Source: an uncultured SAR86 cluster bacterium (GTDB taxonomy: Bacteria > Pseudomonadota > Gammaproteobacteria > Magnimaribacterales > D2472). From it: a DNA stretch of 64,000 bases. Below, in pieces: positions 33,978-46,036 of this stretch (its first letter is position 1; every line of letters begins with the position of its first letter). The notes under the pieces are model-generated. The model had not been told where the DNA came from. It did no database searches and saw only the letters and a list, made by a program, of their open reading frames with translations. A program made the position numbers and the translations under genes. The stretch lies in contig CABYHU010000004.1 in NCBI GenBank assembly GCA_902518715.1, forward strand, positions 1 to 64,000. Direction: 5' to 3'.

Positions 33978-34585
33978 AGTTAAGCGTATTGTCCACATCA
34001 AAAAGTAAGAAAGAAGATATTGTTCTTTCCGATGCTTTTGTTAAAGACTATAACGAATCTTTAGTTCATCAAGCAGTTGTAACCTATCTTGCTGGCATGA
34101 GACAGGGCTCTCATAAGCAGAAGAACAGATCTGAAGTAAGAGGCGGTGGAAAGAAGCCATATAGACAAAAAGGAACTGGTAGAGCAAGAGCTGGAACCAT
34201 TAGGAGTCCAATTTGGAGAGGTGGAGGAGTTACATTTGCTTCAAGACCAAGAGATTATTCAAAAAAAATAAATAAGAAAATGTATAAAGCTGCATTGAGG
34301 TCAATTTTTTCTGAGCTTCTCAGACAAGAAAAGCTTATTGCAATAGAGCATCCAAAAATAAAGAATCCAAAAACAAAGGAAATGGTAAGTTTCTTATCTA
34401 AACTATCGTTAGAGAATGTACTAATTATCACTGATGAAATTGATAAGAATTTACATTTAGCATCTCGAAACATTCCTCATGTGAATGTCGTCACAACCGC
34501 TGAAATTAATCCGGTTATGTTGCTTAAGCCACATAAGGTTGCAATTACACCTGCAGCTTTTAAGAAGATAGAGGAGCTTATCTAA
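33974..34585 (+). CDS. rplD: 50S ribosomal protein L4
   Basis: VTYLAGMRQGSHKQKNRSEVRGGGKKPYRQKGTGRARAGTIRSPIWRGGG. Confidence 0.99.
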   Translation: MKLSVLSTSKSKKEDIVLSDAFVKDYNESLVHQAVVTYLAGMRQGSHKQKNRSEVRGGGKKPYRQKGTGRARAGTIRSPIWRGGGVTFASRPRDYSKKINKKMYKAALRSIFSELLRQEKLIAIEHPKIKNPKTKEMVSFLSKLSLENVLIITDEIDKNLHLASRNIPHVNVVTTAEINPVMLLKPHKVAITPAAFKKIEELI

Positions 34586-34878
34586 TGGATATGAAATTAT
34601 ATAAAGTTCTTAAAGCCCCTCATATAACTGAACAATCTTCTCAACTCAGCCAAGATTTAAAGCAAATTGTTTTTAAGGTCGATAAAGGAGCTAACAAAAG
34701 AGAAATTAAGAAAGCTGTAGAAAATCTTTTCAATGTAACGGTTGTCAAAGTAACGACTTCAGTTGTTAAAGGTAAGACTAAAAGAAATAGATTTGGAGTT
34801 TATAAAAGATCTGATTACAAAAAGGCCTTTGTGTCTTTGAGTCCTGATTCTGATATTCAATTCGAGGGAGTGAACTAA
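34585..34878 (+). CDS. rplW: 50S ribosomal protein L23
   Basis: [48 protein letters not shown]. Confidence 0.98.
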   Translation: MDMKLYKVLKAPHITEQSSQLSQDLKQIVFKVDKGANKREIKKAVENLFNVTVVKVTTSVVKGKTKRNRFGVYKRSDYKKAFVSLSPDSDIQFEGVN

Positions 34879-34879
34879 G

Positions 34880-35710
34880 ATGCCTGTTCAAAAAGCAAAA
34901 CCAACTAGCCCAGGCAGAAGATTTGTTGTCTCTCTTAAGAAAAACAATTTGCATAGAGGTAAGCCTTTCAAAGGCCTTATAGAGCCAAAATCTAAGAAAG
35001 GTGGAAGAAATAATAACGGAAGGATAACCGTAAGACATCAAGGTGGAGGTCATAAGCGTCATTACAGAGTAATTGACTTTAAGAGGAATAAGCTTGATAT
35101 ACCAGCTATTGTCGAAAGAATTGAATACGATCCAAACAGATCAGCTAATATTGCTCTTCTTAAATATGCTGATGGAGAGAGAAGGTATATTTTATGCCCC
35201 AGTAAAATGGAAATAGGTACGGAAATTATTTCCTCCGATAAAGCCGATATCAAGGATGGTAACTCGCTTAAATTAAAGGATATTCCTCTTGGCACAAATA
35301 TACATTGTGTAGAAATGAAACCTGGTAAAGGTGGACAGATAGCAAGAAGTGCTGGGACTTCTGCAAGACTTGTAGCAAAAGAAGGAATCTACTCAACCTT
35401 AAGATTACAATCAGGAGAGATGAGGAAAGTTCTTTCTGATTGCAGAGCTACTCTTGGAACAGTATCCAATCAAGAGAATAATCTTAAGTCTATTGGAAAA
35501 GCTGGAGCAAACAGATGGAGAGGAAAGAGACCAACTGTAAGAGGCGTAGCTATGAACCCTATTGACCACCCGCATGGTGGGGGTGAGGGAAGAACATCAG
35601 GTGGAAGACATCCTTCTACTCCATGGGGTGTTCCAACTAAGGGATACAAAACTAGAAAGAATACGAGATCTGATAACTTAATTATCAGAAGAAGAGGTAA
35701 GAGGAACTAA
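34880..35710 (+). CDS. rplB: 50S ribosomal protein L2
   Basis: [71 protein letters not shown]. Confidence 0.99.
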   Translation: MPVQKAKPTSPGRRFVVSLKKNNLHRGKPFKGLIEPKSKKGGRNNNGRITVRHQGGGHKRHYRVIDFKRNKLDIPAIVERIEYDPNRSANIALLKYADGERRYILCPSKMEIGTEIISSDKADIKDGNSLKLKDIPLGTNIHCVEMKPGKGGQIARSAGTSARLVAKEGIYSTLRLQSGEMRKVLSDCRATLGTVSNQENNLKSIGKAGANRWRGKRPTVRGVAMNPIDHPHGGGEGRTSGGRHPSTPWGVPTKGYKTRKNTRSDNLIIRRRGKRN

Positions 35711-35712
35711 CA

Positions 35713-35985
35713 ATGCCAAGATCACTTAAAAAGGGACCATTTATAGACTTATCTTTGCAGAAAAAGGTAGATGCTGCGATAGCTAATAATGATAAGAAGC
35801 CTATAAAGACTTGGTCAAGACGATCCATGATCTCGCCTACAATGGTTGGTCTTACGATCGCTGTTCATAATGGAAGACAACATGTTCCCGTTTACATAAA
35901 TGAAGACATGGTTGGTCATAAACTCGGTGAATTTGCATTAACTAGAACTTTCAAAATGCATTCAGGAGATAGAAAGGCAAAATAA
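35713..35985 (+). CDS. rpsS: 30S ribosomal protein S19
   Basis: [19 protein letters not shown]...[30 protein letters not shown]. Confidence 0.99.
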   Translation: MPRSLKKGPFIDLSLQKKVDAAIANNDKKPIKTWSRRSMISPTMVGLTIAVHNGRQHVPVYINEDMVGHKLGEFALTRTFKMHSGDRKAK

Positions 35986-36323
35986 TGGAAACTAGAGCAT
36001 ATTTAAAAGGAACCAGATTATCGCCACAAAAGGCTGGTCTTGTTGCGGATGTAATCAGAGGTAAAACCATTCAAGAAGCAATGGACTTCCTTTCGTTCAG
36101 CAAAAAGAAAGGCTCAGAAGTTATGAAAAAATTACTTGAGTCTGCAATTGCGAACGCTGAGCATAATGAGAATGCAGACATAGACAAGCTTTTTGTTAAG
36201 TCAGTAATAGTTAATCAAGGATTGAGATTGAAGAGAATGAAACCAAGGGCAAGGGGAAGAGCAGACAGAATTATAAAGCCAACTTGCCATATAGAAATTA
36301 TTTTAGCGGACGGAGAAGCTTAA
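35985..36323 (+). CDS. rplV: 50S ribosomal protein L22
   Basis: [52 protein letters not shown]. Confidence 0.98.
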   Translation: METRAYLKGTRLSPQKAGLVADVIRGKTIQEAMDFLSFSKKKGSEVMKKLLESAIANAEHNENADIDKLFVKSVIVNQGLRLKRMKPRARGRADRIIKPTCHIEIILADGEA

Positions 36324-36979
36324 TGGGTCAGAAAGTACATCCAACAGGAATGAGACTTGGAATTATCAAGAAGCATAATGCTAATTGGTATGCGAAAGGT
36401 AAAGATTATCCAAAATTCTTAAATGAAGATCTTAAGGTAAGAGAGTTCATTGGTACTAAGCTTAAATTCTCATCAATCAGCAAAGTTGAATTAGATAGAT
36501 CTGCTCAAGCTTTTGTTGTGAATATCCACTCATCGAGACCGGGAATAATTATCGGTAAAAAGGGTGAGGAAATAGAAAATCTTAAAAAACAAATTAAGAA
36601 AATTGTTAATCTTCCGACGCAAGTAAACATAAAGGAAGTAAGAAAGCCTGATTTAGATGCAACAATACTTGCTGAATCAGTTGCCCAACAACTTGAGAGA
36701 AGAGTCCAATTTAGGAGAGCTATGAAAAGAGCTGTCCAAAGCGCATTAAGACAAAGTGCTAAAGGCGTAAGGGTAGAAATCTCTGGAAGGTTAAATGGTG
36801 CTGAGATTGCCAGAACTGAATGGTACAGAGAGGGAAGAGTTCCTCTTCATACTTTAAGAGCTGATGTGGATTATGGAACTGCTGAAGCCTTAACTACATA
36901 TGGGATTATTGGAATAAAAGTTTGGGTCTATAAGGGCGAAATTATTGGAGATCCAATTAAAGAGGGAGTGAGCAGTTAA
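36323..36979 (+). CDS. rpsC: 30S ribosomal protein S3 (start [14 protein letters not shown] at 36323)
   Basis: [26 protein letters not shown] motif [18 protein letters not shown]. Confidence 0.99.
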   Translation: MGQKVHPTGMRLGIIKKHNANWYAKGKDYPKFLNEDLKVREFIGTKLKFSSISKVELDRSAQAFVVNIHSSRPGIIIGKKGEEIENLKKQIKKIVNLPTQVNIKEVRKPDLDATILAESVAQQLERRVQFRRAMKRAVQSALRQSAKGVRVEISGRLNGAEIARTEWYREGRVPLHTLRADVDYGTAEALTTYGIIGIKVWVYKGEIIGDPIKEGVSS

Positions 36980-36984
36980 GTATT

Positions 36985-37395
36985 ATGTTACAGCCAAAAC
37001 AAACAAAATATAGAAAAATGCATAAAGGCAGGAACAGAGGTCTTGCTCAAAATGGTAATACTGTTGCATTTGGAAGATTTGGACTAGTTGCACAAACTAG
37101 GGGAAGAATTACATCTCGTCAAATTGAGTCTGCAAGAAGAGCCATGACAAGATATGTAAAGAGGGGTGGAAACATTTGGATACGAATATTTCCTGATAAA
37201 CCAATAACAAAGAAACCACTTGAAACCAGAATGGGTAAGGGTAAAGGAAATGTTGAGTATTGGGTTGCTCTTGTTCAGCCAGGAAAGGTTTTGTATGAAA
37301 TGTCTGGTGTTAGTGAGGAAGTTGCGAGAGAGGCATTCAGATTGGCTAGTGCAAAACTTCCAGTTAAGACTGTGTTTAAGGAAAAAGAGAATTAA
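36985..37395 (+). CDS. rplP: 50S ribosomal protein L16
   Basis: [34 protein letters not shown]. Confidence 0.99.
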   Translation: MLQPKQTKYRKMHKGRNRGLAQNGNTVAFGRFGLVAQTRGRITSRQIESARRAMTRYVKRGGNIWIRIFPDKPITKKPLETRMGKGKGNVEYWVALVQPGKVLYEMSGVSEEVAREAFRLASAKLPVKTVFKEKEN

Positions 37396-37397
37396 AA

Positions 37398-37616
37398 ATG
37401 GCTAATAAAGAATTAGATAAGTTAAGAGGTATGTCAGTTTCTGATCTCAACAAGAGTCTTGAAACTATATATAAAGAACAGTTTGAAGATAACTTAAAAC
37501 TTAAGACTGGCCAGCTAAATGAAACACATAAAATTAGACTAAATAGAAAACAGGTGGCAAGAATTAAAACGGTTATATCTGAGAAAAATAATGCAGGTGA
37601 TGAAAATGGAAAATAA
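37398..37616 (+). CDS. rpmC: 50S ribosomal protein L29
   Basis: [24 protein letters not shown]; position in S10 operon. Confidence 0.95.
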   Translation: MANKELDKLRGMSVSDLNKSLETIYKEQFEDNLKLKTGQLNETHKIRLNRKQVARIKTVISEKNNAGDENGK

Positions 37617-37866
37617 GAATCCAAGAATATTATCAGGGGTTGTTGTAAGCAATAAAGCTGATAAAACTATCACCGTTAAAGTGGAAAGAAAAGTTAAACA
37701 TCCTTTATATGGAAAGATAATGAGGAGATCAACTAAAGTTCATGCTCATGACGAAAACAATGTTGCAAATATCGGTGATTTCGTATCAGTGAAAGAGTGT
37801 AAGCCTTTTTCAAAAACAAAGACTTGGATTTTAGAGGAACCAGATTCAAGCGGAGGCGATTCCTAA
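37606..37866 (+). CDS. rpsQ: 30S ribosomal protein S17 (likely start [15 protein letters not shown] at 37600 is an alternative)
   Basis: [46 protein letters not shown]. Confidence 0.97.
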   Translation: MENKNPRILSGVVVSNKADKTITVKVERKVKHPLYGKIMRRSTKVHAHDENNVANIGDFVSVKECKPFSKTKTWILEEPDSSGGDS

Positions 37867-38234
37867 TGATACAAATGCAATCAATACTTAACATTGCTGA
37901 CAATAGCGGAGCTAGATCTGTGATGTGCATAAAGGTCCTTGGAGGTTCCAAGAGACGCTATGCAAATGTCGGGGACATTATTAAGGTTGCTGTTAGAGAA
38001 GCTATACCCACTGGTAAAGTAAAAAAAGGACAAGTGGTAAATGCTCTTGTAGTAAGAACAAAGAAAGGAGTAAGAAGAAGAGATGGATCATTAATAAAGT
38101 TTGATGAAAATGCTGCAGTTCTTCTCAACCAGCAAAACGCACCTATTGGAACAAGAGTTTTTGGGCCAGTTACTAGAGAGCTAAGGTCTGGTAATTTTAT
38201 GAAAATCTTATCACTTGCACCGGAGGTCCTCTAA
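37866..38234 (+). CDS. rplN: 50S ribosomal protein L14 (start [13 protein letters not shown])
   Basis: [39 protein letters not shown]. Confidence 0.99.
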   Translation: MIQMQSILNIADNSGARSVMCIKVLGGSKRRYANVGDIIKVAVREAIPTGKVKKGQVVNALVVRTKKGVRRRDGSLIKFDENAAVLLNQQNAPIGTRVFGPVTRELRSGNFMKILSLAPEVL

Positions 38235-38561
38235 ATGAAAAGTAATGTAAGAACAAGACTTAAAACTGGTGATGAGGTTGTAGTTATTGCGGGTAGAGAT
38301 GTGGGCAAGACTGGAACGATTACAAGTATCAAGAAAAATAAAGCTTTTGTTACAGGCATTAATATTGTGAAAAAGCATACCAAGCCAAATCCACAGTTAG
38401 GGATTACTGGCGGGATCGTTGAGCAAGAATCACCAATTGATTTATCAAATATACAAATATGGGACTCAAAAACAAAAAAAGGCTCAAGGATCTCAATGAA
38501 AATAGATGAGAAGACAGGGAAGAAAGAAAGACTTAACAAAAAAACAGGAAAAGTAGTATAA
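38235..38561 (+). CDS. rplX: 50S ribosomal protein L24
   Basis: LKTGDEVVVIAGRDVGKTGTITSIKKNKAFVTGINIVKKHTKPN. Confidence 0.98.
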   Translation: MKSNVRTRLKTGDEVVVIAGRDVGKTGTITSIKKNKAFVTGINIVKKHTKPNPQLGITGGIVEQESPIDLSNIQIWDSKTKKGSRISMKIDEKTGKKERLNKKTGKVV

Positions 38562-38564
38562 AAA

Positions 38565-39104
38565 ATGGCTAGTTTGCATCAAAAATACAAAGACGAAATT
38601 GTGCCTATTCTCAAGGAAAGGCTTGGGGAAAGCAATGTTATGGCTTTACCAAAACTCACAAAAATAGTTATCAACATGGGTGTTGGACAAGCTGTAAATG
38701 ATAAGAAGCATCTTACAAACGCTGTTGATGATCTTCAATCAATTTCCGGTCAAAAACCACTTGTAACTAATGCAAGAAAATCAGTTGCAAGTTTTAAAAT
38801 CAGAGAGGGTTGGCCTATGGGATGTAAAGTTACTCTGAGAGGTAAAAGAATGTATGACTTCGTTGAAAGGCTTATTAACGTTGCTATTCCTAGGGAAAGA
38901 GACTTTAGAGGACTAAATCCAAAATCATTTGATAAACAGGGAAATTATAGTTTTGGGATTAAGGAACAAATAATATTCCCAGAAATAAACTATGACAATA
39001 TAGATCAAATTAGAGGTATGGATATTTGTGTTAATACATCAGCAAACAACCCTGCTGATGCAAAAGTTTTATTGGAAGAATTGAACTTCCCATTTAAGAA
39101 GTAG
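38565..39104 (+). CDS. rplE: 50S ribosomal protein L5
   Basis: [55 protein letters not shown]. Confidence 0.99.
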   Translation: MASLHQKYKDEIVPILKERLGESNVMALPKLTKIVINMGVGQAVNDKKHLTNAVDDLQSISGQKPLVTNARKSVASFKIREGWPMGCKVTLRGKRMYDFVERLINVAIPRERDFRGLNPKSFDKQGNYSFGIKEQIIFPEINYDNIDQIRGMDICVNTSANNPADAKVLLEELNFPFKK

Positions 39105-39109
39105 GAATT

Positions 39110-39415
39110 ATGACTAGAAAATCACTTATTGCGAGAGAAAATAAAAGAATGAAAACGGTTGCTAAATATGCAACTAAAAGAGCTGAACTCAAAAAAACTT
39201 TCTTAGATATGAATAAGACAGATGAGGAAAGATTTGAAGCATATAGAAAATTACAAAAGCTTCCTAGAAATGCTAGCCCATCAAGAGTTCAAAGAAGATG
39301 TTCAATAACTGGTAGGCCACATGCTGTATATAGAAAGTTTGGTCTGAGTAGAATTAAATTAAGGGAAGCCGCTATGCGTGGCGATATTCCTGGATTAGTT
39401 AAATCAAGTTGGTAA
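39110..39415 (+). CDS. rpsN: 30S ribosomal protein S14
   Basis: [54 protein letters not shown]. Confidence 0.99.
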   Translation: MTRKSLIARENKRMKTVAKYATKRAELKKTFLDMNKTDEERFEAYRKLQKLPRNASPSRVQRRCSITGRPHAVYRKFGLSRIKLREAAMRGDIPGLVKSSW

Positions 39416-39422
39416 ATATATT

Positions 39423-39818
39423 ATGAGTTTTCAAGATCCTATATCAGATTGCCTTAACAGAATAAGGAATGGCCTCATGAGAGGTAAAGATTCCGTTATC
39501 GTTCCTTATTCTAAGATAAAGCATGATTTAGTTAATGTATTAATTGAGGAAGGATATTTAAATTCTTGTGAAAAGATTGATAATGGTGGCAAGGATGAGA
39601 TTAGTGTCAACCTCAAATACTTTAATGGAAAACCTGCTATTAAAGATCTAAAGAGAATTTCTAGACCAGGTCTAAGAAAATATTCAGGCACTAAAGATCT
39701 ATCCAATGTAAAAGCTGGTTTAGGTATTTACGTTTTATCTACGAATCAAGGCTTAATGACTGACAGAGCTGCAAAAAGCAAGAATGTTGGTGGTGAGATT
39801 TTGGTGGAGGTTTTTTAA
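39423..39818 (+). CDS. rpsH: 30S ribosomal protein S8
   Basis: QDPISDCLNRIRNGLMRGKDSV...GLGIYVLSTNQGLMTDRAAKSKNVGGEILVEVF. Confidence 0.98.
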   Translation: MSFQDPISDCLNRIRNGLMRGKDSVIVPYSKIKHDLVNVLIEEGYLNSCEKIDNGGKDEISVNLKYFNGKPAIKDLKRISRPGLRKYSGTKDLSNVKAGLGIYVLSTNQGLMTDRAAKSKNVGGEILVEVF

Positions 39819-40361
39819 ATGTCTAGAGTTGCAAAACAACCTATTACTATTCCAGAAGGCGTCAAGGTTGAGCTGAATGAAGATTTAGTTTCAGTCTCAG
39901 GCAAAAACGGTTCTATGGAATTTGAGCTAGTTAAAGATGTGACAGTAGATATTTCTGAAAACGAAGTCTTAGTTTCATATGGAGACTATCAAGAATCAGT
40001 TGCTATGGGCGGAACCACAAGAGCTATCTTAAACAATATGGTTGTGGGAGTTTCCCAAGGCTTTGAAAAGAAATTGGAGTTAGTTGGAGTTGGTTATAGA
40101 GCAAAAGCATCAGGGAAGACTTTAGATTTAACTTTAGGTTTTTCTCATCCAATTAAATATGAGCTTCCCGAAAGTGTTAGCGCAGAAACTCCATCACAAA
40201 CAGAAATAGTCCTTAAAAGTCATGATAAGCAAGTGTTAGGGCAAGTTGCTTCAGAAATTAGGGCATTTAGACCACCTGAACCCTATAAAGGAAAAGGTGT
40301 TAAATATTCGGATGAGAGAATTAAGAGAAAAGAAGCTAAAAAAGCTGCAGGTGGTGCCTAA
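39819..40361 (+). CDS. rplF: 50S ribosomal protein L6
   Basis: SRVAKQPITIPEGVKVEL...LELVGVGYRAKASGKTLDLTLGFSHPI, RPPEPYKGKGVKY. Confidence 0.99.
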   Translation: MSRVAKQPITIPEGVKVELNEDLVSVSGKNGSMEFELVKDVTVDISENEVLVSYGDYQESVAMGGTTRAILNNMVVGVSQGFEKKLELVGVGYRAKASGKTLDLTLGFSHPIKYELPESVSAETPSQTEIVLKSHDKQVLGQVASEIRAFRPPEPYKGKGVKYSDERIKRKEAKKAAGGA

Positions 40362-40708
40362 TGAGTATTAAGAATGAATCAAGGCTTAGAAGAGCTAAAA
40401 AAACTAGAATGAGAATAAAATCTCAGGATCTTCCAAGGCTTACTGTATTTAAATCCTCTCAGCACATTTATGCACAAATTATTGATTCTAGTGGGGCAAA
40501 AGTCTTAGCTGCAACCTCAACGCTTGATAAGAGTATTAAATCAAAAGGTAGAAGCGTGCAATCTGCTAAGGAAGTGGGAGAAAAGATTGCAGATTTATCT
40601 ATCAAGAATGGCATTAAGAAGGTTATTTTTGATAGATCAGGATACAGATATCACGGAAGGATAAAAATGATTGCTGAGGCAGCAAGAGAAAAAGGTTTGG
40701 AGATATAG
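40361..40708 (+). CDS. rplR: 50S ribosomal protein L18
   Basis: [59 protein letters not shown]. Confidence 0.98.
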   Translation: MSIKNESRLRRAKKTRMRIKSQDLPRLTVFKSSQHIYAQIIDSSGAKVLAATSTLDKSIKSKGRSVQSAKEVGEKIADLSIKNGIKKVIFDRSGYRYHGRIKMIAEAAREKGLEI

Positions 40709-40712
40709 CAAT

Positions 40713-41222
40713 ATGGCAAAGGAAATGGCAAATATGAACCAACAAGGAGATTTACTTGAAGAAAAGCTAGTTCAAGTGAACAGGGTTGCTAAAGTTGTAA
40801 AAGGTGGAAGAATTTTTGGCTTTACTGCACTTACTGTTGTTGGGGACGGCAAAGGTAAGGTTGGTTTTGGAAGAGGTAAAGCTAAAGAAGTTCCAATAGC
40901 AATCCAAAAAGCTATGGAAAATGCTAGAAGAAGTATGGTAGATGTTGAGTTAAATGGATCTACGATTTGGTATCCAGTGAAAGCTAAACATGGGTCTGCA
41001 AATGTTTACATGCAGCCTGCTGCAGAAGGTACAGGTATTATTGCAGGTGGTGCCATGAGAGCAGTTCTTGAACTCGTTGGAGTCCAAAATGTTCTAGCTA
41101 AATGTTACGGTTCAACTAATCCTGTTAATGTTGTTATGGCTACAATAAATGGCCTCAAATCAATGGAATCTCCTGAAACAGTTGCCGAAAGAAGAGGTAA
41201 GAAAGTAGAGGAAGTGCTATGA
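40713..41222 (+). CDS. rpsE: 30S ribosomal protein S5 (start [10 protein letters not shown] at 40713)
   Basis: [45 protein letters not shown]. Confidence 0.99.
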   Translation: MAKEMANMNQQGDLLEEKLVQVNRVAKVVKGGRIFGFTALTVVGDGKGKVGFGRGKAKEVPIAIQKAMENARRSMVDVELNGSTIWYPVKAKHGSANVYMQPAAEGTGIIAGGAMRAVLELVGVQNVLAKCYGSTNPVNVVMATINGLKSMESPETVAERRGKKVEEVL

Positions 41223-41404
41223 CTGCAGGCAAAACTATCCAAGTAAAACTTATAAAGAGTGGCATTGGCAGAATAAAGAAACATAAGCTATGTATTCAAG
41301 GGCTAGGATTTAAAAAATTGAATCAAGTTGTAACTGTTGAGGATACACCAAGTAACAGAGGAATGATTAATAAGATTTCAGATATGGTTGAGGTAGTTGG
41401 ATAA
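41219..41404 (+). CDS. rpmD: 50S ribosomal protein L30
   Basis: [47 protein letters not shown]. Confidence 0.97.
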   Translation: MTAGKTIQVKLIKSGIGRIKKHKLCIQGLGFKKLNQVVTVEDTPSNRGMINKISDMVEVVG

Positions 41405-41405
41405 G

Positions 41406-41849
41406 ATGACTAAAGAAAATAATACACTTTCCCTAAACTCTCTTGCTAATGATGGCACTAAATCAAATAGAAAACGTGTAGGAAGAGGTATTGGTTCAGG
41501 TAATGGGAAAACAGCTGGAAGAGGCCACAAGGGTCAAAAATCTAGGTCTGGAGGATCTATACCTAGGTGGTTTGAAGGTGGACAAATGCCACTCCAGCAA
41601 AGACTACCAAAATTTGGTTTTTCTTCTAGAGTGAACAATCTATCGACAGATATCAATTTAAGAATGCTTGATGGAATGGAGGAAGTAAGTTTAGAGATTC
41701 TCAAAGAGAAAAAACTTGTTAATAAAAAGATTAATAAAGTAAAAATCTATGGTGATCATAAGCTTTCAAAAGCATTAAATGTAAATGGGTTAAGTGTTAC
41801 TAAGGGCGCACTTAAATCAATTGAGGAATCCGGAGGCAAGGTTAGCTAA
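41406..41849 (+). CDS. rplO: 50S ribosomal protein L15
   Basis: KRVGRGIGSGNGKTAGRGHKGQKSRSGGSIPRWFEGGQMPLQQRLPKFGF. Confidence 0.98.
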   Translation: MTKENNTLSLNSLANDGTKSNRKRVGRGIGSGNGKTAGRGHKGQKSRSGGSIPRWFEGGQMPLQQRLPKFGFSSRVNNLSTDINLRMLDGMEEVSLEILKEKKLVNKKINKVKIYGDHKLSKALNVNGLSVTKGALKSIEESGGKVS

Positions 41850-41851
41850 AA

Positions 41852-43147
41852 ATGGCAAATAGTAGTATGTCAGATTTATGGAAAAGGATTAGGTTTGTAA
41901 TCCTGGCGATAGTTATATATCGAATTGGTACCCATATTCCAATTCCCGGTATTGATCCTCAAAGATTAGAAGACTTATTTACTCAAAATCAAGGAACCAT
42001 TCTTGAGATGTTTAATTTGTTCTCCGGTGGAGCTTTAGAGAGAATGAGTGTTTTTGCCTTAAATGTAATACCTTATATTTCTTCTGCAATTATCATGCAG
42101 CTATTTTCTAACTCAATACCATATTTGCAGGAGCTTAAAAAGGATGGCCAGGCAGGAAGAAACGCCATAACTCAATTTACTAGATATGGAACAGTTTTAC
42201 TTGCTCTTATTCAAGCATCTGCACTTGCATTCACTCTAAATGCATCTGGTCTTAAATACTTAGATATACCTTTCGTATCTTTCTACATATCTACTGTAGC
42301 TTCTGTAGTCGCTGGAACAATATTCCTAATGTGGTTAGGAGAACAAGTTTCGGAAAGAGGAATTGGAAATGGTATATCCATAATTATTGCTATAAGTATT
42401 TTGTCAGGAATGCCCGGAGCTATTGGTCAAGCTCTTGAGCAATCAAGACAGGGCGATCTAAACATATTACTTCTTATCGGTATTGGTGTATTAGCTATGG
42501 CAGTTATTGCGGCAGTAGTGTTTATAGAAAGAGGCCAAAGAAGGATTACTGTTAACTATGCACAAAGACAACAAGGCAGAAAGATGATGCAAGCACAAGC
42601 AAGCCACTTACCTTTTAAGGTAAATATGGCTGGTGTTATACCAGCTATATTTGCAAGTACTTTCTTGTTGTTCCCTCAATCATTAACTCAATGGTTTGGC
42701 CAAGGTGACCCATCTGGATTTTTACAATCACTTACCCTTGCGCTTAATCCTGGTCAGCCGTTATATGTATTAGTCTTTTCAGCCCTAATTATATCGTTCT
42801 GCTTTATTTGGCTTGCACTTACATTTAATACTCGAGAAGTGGCAGATAATCTGAAAAGATCAGGAGCTTACATACCAGGCATAAGACCTGGTGAGCAAAC
42901 CTCAAACTATATTGATAGTGTATTAGCTCGATTAACAGTTTTTGGAAGTATCTATCTGACACTAATATGTTTAATGCCACTTGCTTTAATTAATTTTGCT
43001 GGAGTTTCTTTTTATCTAGGTGGAACTTCAATCTTAATTATTGTAGTAGTTTTAATGGATTTTATGTCTCAAGTTCAATCTCATATGATGTCTAGTCAAT
43101 ATGCATCTGTTATGAAGAAAGCAAATTTAAAGAATTATAGAAGGTAA
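41852..43147 (+). CDS. secY: Protein translocase subunit SecY
   Basis: [71 protein letters not shown]. Confidence 0.99.
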   Translation: MANSSMSDLWKRIRFVILAIVIYRIGTHIPIPGIDPQRLEDLFTQNQGTILEMFNLFSGGALERMSVFALNVIPYISSAIIMQLFSNSIPYLQELKKDGQAGRNAITQFTRYGTVLLALIQASALAFTLNASGLKYLDIPFVSFYISTVASVVAGTIFLMWLGEQVSERGIGNGISIIIAISILSGMPGAIGQALEQSRQGDLNILLLIGIGVLAMAVIAAVVFIERGQRRITVNYAQRQQGRKMMQAQASHLPFKVNMAGVIPAIFASTFLLFPQSLTQWFGQGDPSGFLQSLTLALNPGQPLYVLVFSALIISFCFIWLALTFNTREVADNLKRSGAYIPGIRPGEQTSNYIDSVLARLTVFGSIYLTLICLMPLALINFAGVSFYLGGTSILIIVVVLMDFMSQVQSHMMSSQYASVMKKANLKNYRR

Positions 43148-43149
43148 CT

Positions 43150-43266
43150 ATGAAAGTAAGAGCATCAGTTAAGAAAATTTGTAGAGACTGCAAAATAGTC
43201 AGAAGGAAAGGTGTTTTATTTGTAATTTGTAAAACTGACCCAAAACATAAGCAAAAACAAGGTTAA
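43150..43266 (+). CDS. rpmJ: 50S ribosomal protein L36 (38 aa; absent from the ORF track because of length)
   Basis: Direct translation [38 protein letters not shown], between secY and rpsM; CxxC-C-H zinc ribbon retained. Confidence 0.98.
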   Translation: MKVRASVKKICRDCKIVRRKGVLFVICKTDPKHKQKQG

Positions 43267-43271
43267 ATATT

Positions 43272-43628
43272 ATGGCAAGAATAGCAGGTGTAAATATTCC
43301 AGAAAATAAGCACATAGAGATTTCTCTTACTCATATTTTCGGCATTGGTAGAAAGAGGGCGCAAGATATCTGCAATGCCTTAGGCCTTGAATATTCTAAA
43401 AAGGTTTCTGATCTTTCTGAAGATGAGCTAGAAAAAGTAAGAGGCGAGGTTGCAAAATATACATTAGAGGGAGACTTAAGAAGAGAAGTCAGCGTAAATA
43501 TTAAAAGACTAATGGACTTAGGAACCAACAGAGGAATTAGACATAGAAGAAAGCTTCCAACTAGAGGCCAAAGAACTAAGACTAATGCAAGAACAAGAAA
43601 AGGCCCTAAAAAGCCTATGAGAGGATAA
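43272..43628 (+). CDS. rpsM: 30S ribosomal protein S13
   Basis: [34 protein letters not shown]...[33 protein letters not shown]. Confidence 0.99.
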   Translation: MARIAGVNIPENKHIEISLTHIFGIGRKRAQDICNALGLEYSKKVSDLSEDELEKVRGEVAKYTLEGDLRREVSVNIKRLMDLGTNRGIRHRRKLPTRGQRTKTNARTRKGPKKPMRG

Positions 43629-43631
43629 AGA

Positions 43632-44009
43632 ATGGCTAAAAGTAAAAAGACAAAAAGGGTAATAAGTGAAGGAGTGGCTCATATTCACTCTTCATTTAAC
43701 AACACTATCATTACTATTACTGACAAGCAGGGCAATGCTGTATGTTGGGCTACTTCTGGTGGCTCTGGTTTTAGAGGCTCAAGAAAGAGCACGCCTTTTG
43801 CAGCTCAGATTGCTGCCGAAAAAGTTGGAACTGTTGCTAAAGAAGATTTCGGTATGACAAGTTTAGATGTAAAAGTTAAAGGTCCTGGAGCTGGAAGAGA
43901 GTCTGCAGTTAGATCATTAAATGCATGTGGTCTTAAGATAAAGAGCATAACTGACGTTACACCTCTTCCTCATAATGGATGCAGGCCACCAAAAAAGAGA
44001 AGAGTTTAG
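43632..44009 (+). CDS. rpsK: 30S ribosomal protein S11
   Basis: [47 protein letters not shown]. Confidence 0.99.
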   Translation: MAKSKKTKRVISEGVAHIHSSFNNTIITITDKQGNAVCWATSGGSGFRGSRKSTPFAAQIAAEKVGTVAKEDFGMTSLDVKVKGPGAGRESAVRSLNACGLKIKSITDVTPLPHNGCRPPKKRRV

Positions 44010-44018
44010 GAGAGAATA

Positions 44019-44639
44019 ATGGCTAGATATAGAGGACCATCATTAAGACTTTCGAGAAGAGAAGGCACAGATCTTTATTTGAAGAGCGGTGTTAGAGCTG
44101 TTGAATCTAAATGTAATATGGAAACTGCACCAGGAGTTCATGGGCTCAGAAGAGGTAGGTTGTCAGATTATGGATTACAGCTTAGAGAAAAACAAAAAGT
44201 AAGAAGGATGTATGGAGTTTTAGAGAAACAGTTTAGAAATTATTATAAGAAAGCTGCAAAGTCTAAAGGTAATACAGGTGAAAACCTCTTATCTTACTTA
44301 GAACAAAGATTAGATAATGTTGTTTATAGAATGGGATTTGGATGTACACGTGCAGAGTCAAGACAACTTGTTTCTCATAAAGCAATACTCGTTAATGGCA
44401 GTACAGTAAATATACCTTCGTACCAAGTTCAGCCTGAAGATGTGATTGAAGTTAGAGAAAATAAGAAGGGCCAATTAAGAATCCAATCAGCTTTGGATCT
44501 AGCAGCACAAAGAGAAGAGTGCAATTGGCTTGAAGTAGATGCAAAGAATTTTAGGGGCGTATTTAAATCAGTACCAGATAGAACTGATCTAAGTACAGAA
44601 ATAAATGAAAATCTTATAGTTGAGCTTTATTCAAAATAA
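44019..44639 (+). CDS. rpsD: 30S ribosomal protein S4
   Basis: [52 protein letters not shown]4 RNA-binding domain. Confidence 0.98.
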   Translation: MARYRGPSLRLSRREGTDLYLKSGVRAVESKCNMETAPGVHGLRRGRLSDYGLQLREKQKVRRMYGVLEKQFRNYYKKAAKSKGNTGENLLSYLEQRLDNVVYRMGFGCTRAESRQLVSHKAILVNGSTVNIPSYQVQPEDVIEVRENKKGQLRIQSALDLAAQREECNWLEVDAKNFRGVFKSVPDRTDLSTEINENLIVELYSK

Positions 44640-44656
44640 GAGGGTTAGAGGTAATT

Positions 44657-45622
44657 ATGCAAATATCAGTAATAGATTTATTAGTACCAACCGAGATACA
44701 AGTCGAAAATGTTTCAGATACTGTATCGAAGGTAACGCTAGAGCCGCTTGAGAGAGGTTTTGGTCATACGCTAGGTAATGCCTTAAGAAGAATTCTTCTT
44801 TCATCAATGCCTGGTGCTGCTGTAACAGATGTTGTGATCGATGGTATTTCTCATGAGTATTCAACAATTGAGGGTGTTAGAGAGGACGTAATAGATATTC
44901 TATTGAATCTTAAAGATATGCCAGTGAAACTGATTGAAGGAAATGAAGCAGAACTTAAACTATCTGTTGATGGGCCATGCGAAGTAACATCTTCTTCATT
45001 TGAGGCTCCTGGAAATGTTGAGTTAACAGATGCCGATCACCATGTTGTTTCACTTGTAGATAAAATTAAATTAAATATGTCAGTTTTTGTAAGAACTGGA
45101 AGAGGTTATGAGCCTGCAGATATTAGAGATGATGAAAATAATACTGTAGGAGGTTTAAAAGTAGATGCTTCATTTAGTCCAGTTAAAAGAGTTTCTTATT
45201 CTGTAGAGAATGCAAGATTTGAGAAAAGAACAGACTTAGACAAATTAATACTTGAGTTAGAAACTGATGGGACTATCGATGCAAAAATGGCTATAGAGCA
45301 TTCTGCAACTATAATGCAGCAACAACTTGCAGCCTTTGTTGATTTAGAAGCAATTGCAGAACAAGAAGCTAAAAAAGAGCAAAATGACTTTGACCCACTA
45401 CTCCTTAGGTCTATAGAAGAACTTGAGCTAACTGTAAGGTCAACTAATTGTCTAAAAGCAGAAAGTATTTTCTTAATTGGTGATTTAATTCAAAGGTCTG
45501 AATTTGATCTTCTAAAAACACCAAATCTTGGTAAAAAGTCTCTTAATGAGATTAAAGATGTCCTAGCTTCAAAAGGACTTTCTTTAGGTATGGTGTTAGA
45601 TAACTGGCCACCGATGGGTTAA
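44657..45622 (+). CDS. rpoA: DNA-directed RNA polymerase subunit alpha
   Basis: [62 protein letters not shown]. Confidence 0.99.
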   Translation: MQISVIDLLVPTEIQVENVSDTVSKVTLEPLERGFGHTLGNALRRILLSSMPGAAVTDVVIDGISHEYSTIEGVREDVIDILLNLKDMPVKLIEGNEAELKLSVDGPCEVTSSSFEAPGNVELTDADHHVVSLVDKIKLNMSVFVRTGRGYEPADIRDDENNTVGGLKVDASFSPVKRVSYSVENARFEKRTDLDKLILELETDGTIDAKMAIEHSATIMQQQLAAFVDLEAIAEQEAKKEQNDFDPLLLRSIEELELTVRSTNCLKAESIFLIGDLIQRSEFDLLKTPNLGKKSLNEIKDVLASKGLSLGMVLDNWPPMG

Positions 45623-45625
45623 AAA

Positions 45626-46036
45626 ATGAGACATCAGAAATCAGGCAGAAAATTAAATAGAAACTCAGCACATAGAAAAGCTTTGTTTAAGAACTTATCT
45701 CTTGCTCTTATAGAACATGAGATCATAAAAACAACTGTTCCAAAAGCGAAAGAGCTAAAAAAATATCTTGAGCCTCTGATTACGGTTTCTAAAAATGACT
45801 CAGTAGCGAACAGAAGAAGAGTTTTTGATAAGCTAAGATGTAAAAAATCAGTTGGAAAACTATTTGAAGAGATTGGTCCAAAATCGTCTTCAAGACCCGG
45901 AGGCTATCTAAGGATAATTAAAGCTGGCTTCAGGCCTGGTGATAAGGCTGACATGGCTTTTGTTGAATGGGTGGATAGATCGAGTGAAGATGCAGAAACT
46001 GATGTACCTGAACTAAAAGAATCTGAAGCTGGCTAG
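45626..46036 (+). CDS. rplQ: 50S ribosomal protein L17
   Basis: [53 protein letters not shown]. Confidence 0.99.
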   Translation: MRHQKSGRKLNRNSAHRKALFKNLSLALIEHEIIKTTVPKAKELKKYLEPLITVSKNDSVANRRRVFDKLRCKKSVGKLFEEIGPKSSSRPGGYLRIIKAGFRPGDKADMAFVEWVDRSSEDAETDVPELKESEAG

